Shown here piece by piece: positions 8,238 to 14,874 of a stretch of 17,089 nucleotides of DNA. A program made the translations under genes and the position numbers. The stretch comes from JAPLNB01 sp964451955. GTDB lineage: Bacteria; Planctomycetota; Phycisphaerae; Tepidisphaerales; Tepidisphaeraceae. The notes below the pieces were generated by a model, which was not told where the DNA came from, did no database searches, and saw only the letters and a program-made list of their open reading frames with translations. Location: positions 1 through 17,089 of the forward strand of contig CAYVKG010000094.1 in assembly GCA_964451955.1 (NCBI GenBank), given 5' to 3'. The first letter of the stretch is position 1, and every line of letters starts with the position of its first letter.

Positions 8238-9065
8238 ATGTGCAGGAACGTGATCAGGATCGAGTCTCTGGATGATCCGCGCATTGCGCCGTATCGGAAT
8301 CTGAAGGAAAGAGAGCTGGCCAGGGAAGGCGGCCGGTTCATTGCGGAGGGCGAACTGGTGGTCAGACGATTGCTGGAGAGCCGGTATCGCGTGGAGTCGG
8401 TGTTGCTGGCGGATCGGCGTGCCGATGAGATTGTGCCCCTGGTTGCCAACGACGTGGCCGTCTATGTGGGGCCCGCCGAAATGGTCAACAGGATCGTGGG
8501 TTTCAAGTTTCACTCGGGAGTGATCGCATGCGGAATGAGGGGCGAGCGACTGACCCTGGAGGCGGCGGCGAAGAACTGGGTCGGGAATCGGCTGACGCTG
8601 ATGGTCTGCCCGGAAGTGAGCAACACCGACAACATGGGGTCGCTGATCCGGATTGCCAGCGCATTTGGAGCGGACGCGATGGTGTTGGGGGAGCTTTCGT
8701 GTGATCCGTATTTCAGGCAGTCGATCCGCGTGTCGATGGGGACGATTTTCCGGATGCCGATCGTGCGATCGCAGGATTTGATGAGCGACTTGCGGAGTTT
8801 GCGAGAGCGGTATGGTGTGCAACTGCTGGCCACGGTCGTGGGAGACGACGCCGAGCCGCTGGCGCGGGCCAGGCGAGGGTCGCGAACGGCCATCCTGTTT
8901 GGCAACGAGGCGCAGGGACTGAGTCGTGCGCAGATTGGCGCGTGCGATCGCAGGATAACCATTCCGATGGGTTTGGGGACCGATTCTCTGAATGTGTCGG
9001 TGGCGGCGGGGATCGTGATGTATCACTTTACGCAGTATGCGGAAGAGGCGGACCTCAGGCCGTGA
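8238..9065 (+). CDS. SpoU/TrmH-family RNA 2'-O-methyltransferase
   Basis: A 275-aa SPOUT-class enzyme expected to transfer a methyl group from S-adenosylmethionine to a ribose 2'-OH of tRNA or rRNA. The N-terminal substrate-binding domain is residues 8-100 (R-N-L-K-E-R-E, then GRFIAEGELVVRRLLES). The catalytic trefoil-knot domain follows with all three SpoU motifs: motif 1 PEVSNTDNMGSLIRIASAFG (125-144), motif 2 ILFGNEAQGLS (219-229), and motif 3 IPMGLGTDSLNVSVAAGIVM (242-261). The AdoMet-binding and knot residues look intact. The exact RNA target (a 23S rRNA site as for RlmB-like enzymes, or tRNA) cannot be read from sequence. It is transcribed divergently from the addAB operon, and its last 11 bases overlap the 3' end of the convergent gene at 9055. 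Confidence 0.93.
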   Translation: MCRNVIRIESLDDPRIAPYRNLKERELAREGGRFIAEGELVVRRLLESRYRVESVLLADRRADEIVPLVANDVAVYVGPAEMVNRIVGFKFHSGVIACGMRGERLTLEAAAKNWVGNRLTLMVCPEVSNTDNMGSLIRIASAFGADAMVLGELSCDPYFRQSIRVSMGTIFRMPIVRSQDLMSDLRSLRERYGVQLLATVVGDDAEPLARARRGSRTAILFGNEAQGLSRAQIGACDRRITIPMGLGTDSLNVSVAAGIVMYHFTQYAEEADLRP

Positions 9066-9342
9066 GGTCGATGTGGGGTTCGTCGTCGGTCGGAGTCTGC
9101 TCCTTGGACTTAGGGTGGGGGTTGCCGGAGCGGCGGTGCTCCCGGTATGAATCGCGGCTGTCGTTGGTGGCATGGAGTGCGTCGGAGCTTTCGACCTCGT
9201 GCTCGAGCTGATCTCCCTGGAGGGCGGAATTTTTGGCCAGGTTCTGAGCGCGGCGGATCTGGCGATCATTGTCGGCGATCTGGCGGCCCGGAAGCTGGCT
9301 GCCCTGGATGATCGCACCTGTGAATGGATTGATCTGAGTCAT
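9055..9342 (-). CDS. Small hydrophilic conserved-type protein, 95 aa
   Basis: The product starts MTQINPFTGAIIQGSQ and ends EPHIDLTA. The middle is a charged helical stretch (about 18-52, with DRQIRRAQNLAKN and LEHEVESSDAL), followed by a Arg/His/Pro/Lys-rich, probably disordered tail. There is no signal peptide or membrane segment. I recall similar short proteins in planctomycete genomes but cannot verify this and assign no function. The ATG at 9342 is preferred: the frame stays open to 9582, but the extra N-terminal translation looks noncoding and would run through a terminator hairpin. A GCCGATAT motif about 40 nt upstream resembles a FliA (sigma-28) -10 element. The gene converges on the methyltransferase with an 11-bp overlap. 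Confidence 0.68.
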   Translation of the reverse strand: MTQINPFTGAIIQGSQLPGRQIADNDRQIRRAQNLAKNSALQGDQLEHEVESSDALHATNDSRDSYREHRRSGNPHPKSKEQTPTDDEPHIDLTA

Positions 9343-9381
9343 GGTGAACGCAATCCGACGGCCGTCTTGTCCCACTAGCCC

Positions 9382-9389
9382 ATATCGGC
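9382..9389 (-). promoter_or_regulatory. Candidate sigma-28-like -10 element
   Basis: GCCGATAT on the minus strand matches the FliA-type -10 consensus GCCGATAA at 7 of 8 bases. It would place a transcript start about 30 nt before the 95-aa gene. The matching -35 (TAAA about 15 nt upstream) is absent; GCCG is found there. It may be coincidental. Confidence 0.25.
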
Positions 9390-9478
9390 TGAAACCGCTT
9401 CGGGCGGCAAGCAAAAATGGGCGGGCTGCGCAGTATTTGCGGGCGGGCGAGCAGAATCGACTGGTGATGCAGATCAAA

Positions 9479-9513
9479 CGGACCTGTGCGACGGGGGTTG
9501 CCGCACAGGTCCG
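9479..9513 (-). terminator. Hairpin terminator after the SH3b gene
   Basis: A perfect 12-bp inverted repeat, CGGACCTGTGCG (9479-9490) and CGCACAGGTCCG (9502-9513), encloses an 11-nt loop. Read on the minus strand the hairpin lies 28 nt after the SH3b gene stop and is followed by TTTGATCT, a short weak T-tract. The stem is very stable, so it is a good terminator candidate isolating the SH3b gene from the 95-aa gene downstream. Confidence 0.7.
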
Positions 9514-9541
9514 AGTATGGCGGGGCGCTGATGCGATTGGG

Positions 9542-10822
9542 TTATTGATTTCCGGTCGTTGCCTGTTCGGATCGCTGTCCACGGAGGCTCGGCGGGGAGA
9601 TCTGCGCTGAAATACCCCTGTTGACTTTGGCCGGATCGACGGCGACGACTTCGCTGGCGGTGACGATCTGCAAGCTGGTTTGCGGGTCGTTGCCGAGGTT
9701 GCCGCGAACTCCCACGAACTTGTCGAGGAAGTCGTTGAGCTTGGGGTCCGAACTGCGGACGTAGCAGAGCGAACGCCCGGTGGCCGGATCAGTCAGGCGG
9801 TAGAGCGTGCCCGAGCCGAACTGCAGCGTGGAGGCCTGAAGCGTTCCAACTGCGGCGTAGATCGAGACGCCGCTGGCCATTTTTTCCTCGATGGCTTTTC
9901 GTTCGGCCTGGATGGTTTGGATCTTCTGCATCGACTCCTGCTGCTGCTTGCGCATCGCAAGCAATTCCTGCTGAGCTTGGGCTTTGCTGCGGAGCCCGAT
10001 AAGGCGGATTTCCGAAATTCGCCGCATGGGAACGGAGAGCCCGCCGGACTTGATAGCGGCTTCGTAGCCGGTGATCAAGTCGGTGACCGGTTGCTGGTCG
10101 AGGGGTTTCTCGAGAGCGGCCTTGAGGGCGGCCTCGAGCCGATCGAATTCGGCTTCGGCCTTGGCAGCGAGGCGTTCTGCGGCGGCAGTATCCGTTTGAT
10201 CCGCGGCAACCGGGGCAGGTTGCGTGGTGGGAGGTTGCGTGGTGTCGTTCTTGGGGGGAGGCGTTCCGGCACCGGCGACGGCAATCGGTTTTTCGTTTAA
10301 TTGCCTGACCGGGTCAACGTACTTCTGGTGGACGTACAGATAGGCGTCTGTCGGCGGCTTAATCTGGTAATACTCATCGACTTCGCCCAGGATTGTGACG
10401 GTCGCGCCTTTGCCGAGCATGCATTGAACGGTGGTTTTGAGTGTGGTGACATTGCTGCCAGCGCGAACGCGGACATTGTCGCCGACGACCGTGCCGGTCG
10501 TCGATTGTCCGTCGCGCGAGACGAAAGTTTTCGAGATAAGGCTGTAGCTGCCTTCAGGCGGGAGGATCTTCAGCCAGTCGAACTTGATTCCCACAACCGT
10601 GACTGGCGTGCCCTTGTCGACGCTGGCTGTGATGTAGTAGTTCTCGGAGGGACCCGAGCGGATCTTCACCGAGTTGCCGTTGATGACGCCCGCGAACTGG
10701 AAGTTTGAGTTCTCGACTTGCGGCTGGACCTCGACCCGCTCGGAAGGGGAGGCGGCGCGGGTCCGTGACGACGCGGCCAGCGCAAGGCAGGTGACGAGCA
10801 ATACGGATAAGCGAGCGGCCAT
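9542..10822 (-). CDS. Secreted protein with two SH3b domains, coiled coil and C-terminal OB-like domain
   Basis: A 426-aa exported protein. A signal peptide (1 to about 23, RLSVLLVTCLALAASS core) is followed by two bacterial SH3-like repeats. The first (44-102) has NSVKIRSGPSENYYITASVDKG and the second (110-172) has DNVRVRAGSNVTT with a final YLYVHQKYVDPV strand. A Thr/Pro/Gln-rich linker (186-207) leads to a long Ala/Glu/Lys-rich coiled coil (about 212-316). A compact C-terminal domain (320-396) looks beta-rich, with YRLTDPATGRSLCYVRS and GVRGNLG, possibly an OB fold. SH3b repeats usually bind cell-wall or envelope ligands, so an envelope or periplasmic role is inferred; no catalytic residues are seen. 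The ATG at 10822 has GGAGGT 6 nt upstream. A sigma-70-like promoter lies about 130 nt upstream and a hairpin terminator follows, so it is probably monocistronic. Confidence 0.85.
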   Translation of the reverse strand: MAARLSVLLVTCLALAASSRTRAASPSERVEVQPQVENSNFQFAGVINGNSVKIRSGPSENYYITASVDKGTPVTVVGIKFDWLKILPPEGSYSLISKTFVSRDGQSTTGTVVGDNVRVRAGSNVTTLKTTVQCMLGKGATVTILGEVDEYYQIKPPTDAYLYVHQKYVDPVRQLNEKPIAVAGAGTPPPKNDTTQPPTTQPAPVAADQTDTAAAERLAAKAEAEFDRLEAALKAALEKPLDQQPVTDLITGYEAAIKSGGLSVPMRRISEIRLIGLRSKAQAQQELLAMRKQQQESMQKIQTIQAERKAIEEKMASGVSIYAAVGTLQASTLQFGSGTLYRLTDPATGRSLCYVRSSDPKLNDFLDKFVGVRGNLGNDPQTSLQIVTASEVVAVDPAKVNRGISAQISPPSLRGQRSEQATTGNQ

Positions 10823-10828
10823 GAGGGC

Positions 10829-10834
10829 ACCTCC
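10829..10834 (-). promoter_or_regulatory. Ribosome binding site of the SH3b gene
   Basis: GGAGGT on the minus strand lies 6 nt before the ATG at 10822. This strong Shine-Dalgarno contrasts with its neighbours and fixes the start directly before the signal peptide. Confidence 0.75.
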
Positions 10835-10956
10835 GTGTGCGAGTGAAGAGATCCAAATACGCCGGCTGTCGCGCTGGCGCCTCTTACGGGAATCTGCCCC
10901 GAGCGAACACGGACAGACAACGTGACGTGTATGCCCGAAAACGGATCCGGGGAAGT

Positions 10957-10985
10957 ATTATGGCTGGCGTTGATACGAAAGTAAA
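10957..10985 (-). promoter_or_regulatory. Candidate sigma-70 promoter of the SH3b gene
   Basis: Minus strand: -35 TTTACT (10985-10980, 4 of 6), a 17-nt spacer, then -10 CATAAT (10962-10957, 5 of 6). The start would be near 10950, leaving a leader of about 128 nt before the ATG. The spacing is ideal, but the call rests on motif matching alone. Confidence 0.45.
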
Positions 10986-11275
10986 GCAGTTATTGCGCTA
11001 TCGACATGGCGTGTTGTCGTTATCGGGCGTGTCATCTTGGGTGATGAGATGCGCGTGGCGTTGCTGGAACGGCCTGGGTGACGGATGCGGCCACCCCGGG
11101 AGGTTTCACCGAAGGGCGTTTGAAGACTCCCAAGGAGGTCAGAGGGAGGCTTGTCATTGCCTTCTGGTGTGTAAAAATATTTAAAATAACAGCTTATATC
11201 CGTGCCTCGGTCGCTTTTCCGTCATCCTCGAGACTCAGTGGAAGTGAAATGAACGATGGTGATGATTCAGCGGTG
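10986..11275. other. Intergenic region without a recognisable gene
   Basis: No reading frame here has protein-like composition. An A/T-rich island at about 11169-11200 (GTAAAAATATTTAAAATAAC and flanks) stands out in GC-rich surroundings. It lies about 75-105 bases past the stop of the oxidoreductase gene and reads as a T-rich stretch on the minus strand, so it may mark the end of the shc operon, but no stable hairpin precedes it. Nothing else is supported. Confidence 0.4.
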
Positions 11276-12418
11276 CTACAGATTGACCCATGCGTTGGTT
11301 TGTGCGGAAGATCTGGCGGCTTCGAGAACGCGCTGGAGTCGGATGCCGTCGGCGAGCGAGGGCTCTGGTGGTTTTGCCTCGGCGATGGAGTTGAGGAACG
11401 AGTAGAGGCAATGGATGTGTCCGCGCAGCCAGCCGAGCGTGTTCTTGGGAGCGGGGAACTTGTTGCCGGGGAAAGGGTATTTCTGCACACAGGCAAGCTG
11501 CTTCCATCCGCGTTGGCCGCCGAAGTCGCCGTCCGGGTGGCGGGCATCGTAGGTCTCAAGGAAATTTGGCTGCATGAGGTTGAATCGGATTGCTCCGTCG
11601 CGGCCGTGGATTTCGAAGCGGATTTCGTCCTCGGAACCGGTGGCGATCTTGCTGGCTTCAATTGTTCCGAATGCGCCGTCAGGCAGTTGGACGGTGATGA
11701 GGGCGGCGTCCTCGACATCGACATGGAGGAGGTTAGCCGGGTTATCAGCGGAAGGGCGTTTGGCCGCCCAGATGCGGCTGACGCAGTTGAGGCGCTGGAA
11801 CGGCCCGAGCAACCAGGTCATGAGGTCAACGACGTGCGACGCGAGGTCGCGAATGACGCCGCCACCGCCTGCGGCCGAGGTTTTCCAGCTAACCGGGCGG
11901 TTGGGATTCACATTTCCGCTATGGAGGTAGAGAGCGCGGAAATGAGTGACCGGGCCGACGAAACCAGCCGCCATGAGTTGCCTGGCTCGCATGGTGGCGG
12001 GGAAGAAGCGGTATTGGAGGCAGACCTGTCCCAGGCCGTGGTAGCCGGGCAGGAGCGATTCGAGTTCTTCGGCCTCGGAGAGACTGGCCACGATGGGTTT
12101 GTCGACGTATATGTGTTTCTGGGCGGCGATGGCGCCTTTCAGGGCTGGCAGGTGTTCGTGATTTGGCGTGCAGATGTGAACGATGTCCACATCGGGGTCG
12201 TTGATGAGTTGTTCGGCGCTGGTGGCGACGCGGTCAAAACCACCGACCGTTTTCGCGATGCCGGCGAGACTGGCGTTGGCTCGGAACACGGAGACGAGGC
12301 GTGTGGGCATCGGCGGAGGGTCGTAGAAGAAAGGCATGGCGCGGTGGGCGAAGGCATGCGTTCGGCCCATGAATCCGAAGCCGAGCATTCCGACGCCGAG
12401 CGGTTTGGGCCGGCTCAT
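11276..12418 (-). CDS. Gfo/Idh/MocA-family NAD(P)-dependent oxidoreductase
   Basis: A 380-aa protein of typical family length, expected to oxidise or reduce a hydroxyl group of a sugar, inositol or related compound with NAD(P). The N-terminal Rossmann fold has GMLGFGFMGRTHA (10-22). The substrate-facing loop has ICTPNHEH (82-89) and VDKPI (105-109), where D-K-P replaces the common E-K-P; K107 is the usual catalytic lysine. The C-terminal domain has GGGVIRDLASHVVDLMTWLLG (185-205), with D191 and H195 as the conserved pair. The ATG at 12418 overlaps the shc stop in an ATGA arrangement, with GGGGGAA just upstream; the frame runs open to 12952, but only inside shc. No signal peptide or TAT motif is seen, so it is cytoplasmic. 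The link to shc suggests a hopanoid-related substrate, but the family is too broad to be sure. Confidence 0.9.
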   Translation of the reverse strand: MSRPKPLGVGMLGFGFMGRTHAFAHRAMPFFYDPPPMPTRLVSVFRANASLAGIAKTVGGFDRVATSAEQLINDPDVDIVHICTPNHEHLPALKGAIAAQKHIYVDKPIVASLSEAEELESLLPGYHGLGQVCLQYRFFPATMRARQLMAAGFVGPVTHFRALYLHSGNVNPNRPVSWKTSAAGGGGVIRDLASHVVDLMTWLLGPFQRLNCVSRIWAAKRPSADNPANLLHVDVEDAALITVQLPDGAFGTIEASKIATGSEDEIRFEIHGRDGAIRFNLMQPNFLETYDARHPDGDFGGQRGWKQLACVQKYPFPGNKFPAPKNTLGWLRGHIHCLYSFLNSIAEAKPPEPSLADGIRLQRVLEAARSSAQTNAWVNL

Positions 12419-14415
12419 ACGTTCCCCCGGCAGAGGCGATCGAAACGGGCGAGGGCGGTAAGCGGGAAATAGAGGCGGTAGAGGTGGTATTTGAGATAGA
12501 ACACTTGTGGGAAACCCGTGCCGGTGTATTGGTCTTCGACCCATTGCCCGTCGGATGACTGGTTGTGGATGAGCCACGCCACGGCGCGCCGGACGGACGG
12601 ATCGTCGGCGCCAAGGGTGGCCATGAGCCCCATGGCCCCCCACGCGGTTTGGGAGGCAGTGGATTCGCCTTGACCTTTGAGCGAAGGGTCGGCATAGCTT
12701 TCGCACGATTCGCCGAAAGAGCCGTCGGGCTTCTGCACGGAGCGGAGCCAGTCGGTGGCGCGTTGGATGAAAGGCTGGTCCATGCGGATGCCGATAGATC
12801 GCAGGCCTGTGAGGACCTGCCATGTGCCGTAGATGTAGTTGACGCCCCAGCGGCCGAACCAGGCGCCCGATGGATCCTGGGTTGCCTTGAGGTACTCGAC
12901 CGCCCTGCGCACCGGGGGGTGGAAAGCCGGGATGGAACAGTGGCCCAGGCACTCCAGGACTCTGCCGGTGATGTCAGGGCAGCTGGGGTCCTGCATGGCA
13001 TTATGATCGGCGAAGGGCACGAGTTCGAGAATGGGCCGATCCTTGGTCTTGTCGAAGGCCGCCCAGCCACCGTCGTCGTTCTGCAGGGCCAAGAGCCAGT
13101 CGATGCCACGCCGAATTGCTGGTTCGCTATCGGGCCCCGCCGTGCGTTTCAGCGCCATGACGACCATCGCGGTGTCGTCGACGTCCGGATAGTGGGGATT
13201 CTGGAACTCGAAGTACCAGCCGGACGGTTCGACATTCGGGCAGTTGACGCGCCAGTCCGAGGCGACACGACATTCCTTGGCGACGAGCCAGTTGGCGGCG
13301 CGTTGGGCGCCGGGGTTCTTGTGATCGATGCCGGCTTCGGCGAGGGCGTGAAGCGCGATGCCCGTGTCCCAGACGGGTGAGAAACAAGGTTGAATGCGGA
13401 TGGTGTTGCCTTCCTCGATGAACAGGTCCCGCAGTTGTCGATGGGCCTGCAATACGCGAGGGTGGCTGTCGGGATAGCCCAGCACGCGGAAGACGACGAG
13501 GATGTAGACCATCGGCGGGAAGATGGCGCCGAGCCCTTCCGAGCCTTCCGTGTGATCGAGAATCCACCTTTCGGCGGCCTTGATTGCTGCCTCGCGCGTG
13601 GGAGTGACCGATGTTTTCTGATAGAGCTTGAGCATTTGGTCCACGACCAGGAAGAAGTCGCGCCACGAGGTTGGGAGCTTGAGCTTGAATCCCACTCGAG
13701 GGTCACCGCCGGTGAAGAGTTCCGCAATTCCCTTCGCGGCCGGCAGGTTTCGCACCGGCCGGTGCGCGCTGACAATAGCCAGGGGCAGGATCATCGTGCG
13801 AGTCCACGCAGAGACCGCGTAGAGGTTGAAGTACATCCAGGTGGGCAGAAACACGATCTCGGGGGGGATATTGGGGCACGCGTCATAGCTGATTTGTCCG
13901 AGAGCGGCGAGGAAGAAGTTGGTGTAGCTGTTGCACTTTTCGGCGCCGCCCAACGATCGGCACACATCGCGGGCCGCCAGCATGTGGGGGGCGTTCGGGT
14001 CGTCGCCCAAGAGCTTCAGGGCAAAATAGGCTTTCACGGTACCGGACAGATCGGGTTTTCCGCCGGGAAAGAGCGACCAGCCGCCATGGGACTGCTGCAG
14101 ACCACGGAGGTAATTGGCGATCTTGGGCAGGTGGGGGTCGTCCTCCTGGCCGAGTATGAACTTGAGCAGGATGTATTCGGATTCGAGGATGCTGTCGCCC
14201 TGGAGTTCCGCGCACCAGTAGCCGCCCGGCATTTGCCTGTCCAAGAGGGCCTGCTGAGCTCGCTCGATTGCGCGGCGCAGGGCGCTGGCGTCGATTGCTG
14301 GCACCACCAGAGCCACGGATGCCACGTCGGGTGATTGTCGTGTCGAATGGCCGTCTGTTGAAGTGCTGCCCACAGTCACTGCTTTATATTCCCAGTTAGA
14401 GGCTGGCCTTATCAT
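12415..14415 (-). CDS. shc: Squalene-hopene cyclase
   Basis: This prenyltransferase-like (alpha/alpha)6 barrel enzyme cyclises squalene to hopene and diplopterol at the membrane, the committed step of hopanoid synthesis. At 666 aa it has the usual length. The catalytic D-V-D-D-T motif is at 411-415, with D413 matching the proton-donating aspartate. QW repeats are visible at QQSHGGWSLF (107-116), QNDDGGWAAF (445-454), QDPSGAWFGRWG (513-524), QKPDGSFGES (561-570), and QSSDGQWVED (619-628). The PGGYWCAEL start of the core (63-71) and the LYRLYFPLTALARF end (645-658) are typical. About 45 non-core residues precede the core. The ATG at 14415 is overlapped by an extended -10-like sequence, so GTG at 14379 or 14373 may be the real start. 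It is followed by an ATGA-coupled oxidoreductase gene and faces the permease gene divergently. Confidence 0.95.
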   Translation of the reverse strand: MIRPASNWEYKAVTVGSTSTDGHSTRQSPDVASVALVVPAIDASALRRAIERAQQALLDRQMPGGYWCAELQGDSILESEYILLKFILGQEDDPHLPKIANYLRGLQQSHGGWSLFPGGKPDLSGTVKAYFALKLLGDDPNAPHMLAARDVCRSLGGAEKCNSYTNFFLAALGQISYDACPNIPPEIVFLPTWMYFNLYAVSAWTRTMILPLAIVSAHRPVRNLPAAKGIAELFTGGDPRVGFKLKLPTSWRDFFLVVDQMLKLYQKTSVTPTREAAIKAAERWILDHTEGSEGLGAIFPPMVYILVVFRVLGYPDSHPRVLQAHRQLRDLFIEEGNTIRIQPCFSPVWDTGIALHALAEAGIDHKNPGAQRAANWLVAKECRVASDWRVNCPNVEPSGWYFEFQNPHYPDVDDTAMVVMALKRTAGPDSEPAIRRGIDWLLALQNDDGGWAAFDKTKDRPILELVPFADHNAMQDPSCPDITGRVLECLGHCSIPAFHPPVRRAVEYLKATQDPSGAWFGRWGVNYIYGTWQVLTGLRSIGIRMDQPFIQRATDWLRSVQKPDGSFGESCESYADPSLKGQGESTASQTAWGAMGLMATLGADDPSVRRAVAWLIHNQSSDGQWVEDQYTGTGFPQVFYLKYHLYRLYFPLTALARFDRLCRGNV

Positions 14416-14419
14416 ATCA
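14411..14419 (-). promoter_or_regulatory. Candidate extended -10 promoter of shc
   Basis: The minus strand reads TGATATGAT, a TGn followed by TATGAT (5 of 6), matching the extended -10 form. It overlaps the first in-frame ATG of shc at 14415. If used, transcription would begin around 14404, after that ATG, and translation would start at a downstream GTG. A second hexamer, TATAAA at 14388-14383, lies 9 nt before the GTG at 14373. Confidence 0.35.
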
Positions 14420-14874
14420 CAGTTGGCTGAACGTGGGCAGAGGTACGGGTGTGCTTCCGTGATTGGGTTCCCGGGGCTGGCGGACTGCTGTGTTGTCGCA
14501 CACGGGGGGAGACGGAACCGGGGTTGGTGCGAGACTCAAGCCAGCAGCATCCGTAGAGGGCTGTTGCGGAACTGTCTCGGGGGTTTGGGGACGGCACCGT
14601 AGATCGAGTGGTACGGGAAGCAAGCAACGGGTTCACTCAACGAGTTGGTGGTGACGATCCGCGATCGGCCGATTGAATTGGGGTAGCATTGGGGGCGGGC
14701 AAGTGGAGCTGAGGGTTTGACAGACCGGGCGGATTGCGTTTAGGCTTCTGAACCGAGCAGGCAGTTCTGACCAACTGGGGGCGGTCCTGACGGAGTCGGC
14801 CGCGGCAAGCGGCGAGCTCGGGTGTCGGATGCAAGGTATTTTTGGTCAGGCAGTTACGGTGACGAGCTTGCACA
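14420..14874. other. Divergent intergenic region between shc and the permease
   Basis: The reading frames here look noncoding. A perfect 10-bp palindrome, ATCGGCCGAT (14664-14673), could be an operator. A perfect TTGACA at 14717-14722 followed after 18 nt by TAGGCT (14741-14746) is a possible permease promoter. In the resulting leader of about 120 nt, CAGGCAGTT occurs twice (14758-14766 and 14847-14855), and CTGACC (14767-14772) can pair with GGTCAG (14844-14849). No known riboswitch class is recognised. Confidence 0.35.
14717..14746 (+). promoter_or_regulatory. Possible promoter of the permease gene
   Basis: A consensus TTGACA -35 is followed by an 18-nt spacer and a weak -10, TAGGCT (3 of 6). 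It is placed sensibly for the gene starting at 14875 but the -10 is poor. Confidence 0.3.

Noticed and set aside
8169..9317. 382-aa minus-strand frame antisense to the RNA methyltransferase
   Set aside because: The SpoU motifs on the plus strand are unambiguous; this translation is Arg/His/Pro-rich and has no recognisable fold.
10961..11184. Short plus-strand frame starting MAGVDTKVKQLL
   Set aside because: The start looks plausible, but the rest (WVMRCAWRCWNG, CHCLLVCKNI) is not protein-like, there is no ribosome site, and it overlaps the candidate SH3b promoter.
11078..12472. 464-aa plus-strand frame antisense to the oxidoreductase
   Set aside because: It is the complement of a well-defined Gfo/Idh/MocA gene, with low-complexity Glu/Gly/Val-rich translation.
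12419..12952. 178-residue N-terminal extension of the oxidoreductase
   Set aside because: It lies entirely within shc in another frame and is Arg/Pro/His-rich; the ATG at 12418 places the Rossmann motif at the usual position.
13390..14334. 314-aa plus-strand frame antisense to shc
   Set aside because: shc is certain on the other strand, and the translation shows no domain.
14416..14874. A possible small gene between shc and the permease
   Set aside because: All frames of 60-80 codons are low in hydrophobic residues and rich in Arg, Ser and Pro or in Cys and Trp, with no ribosome site, so the region is treated as noncoding.
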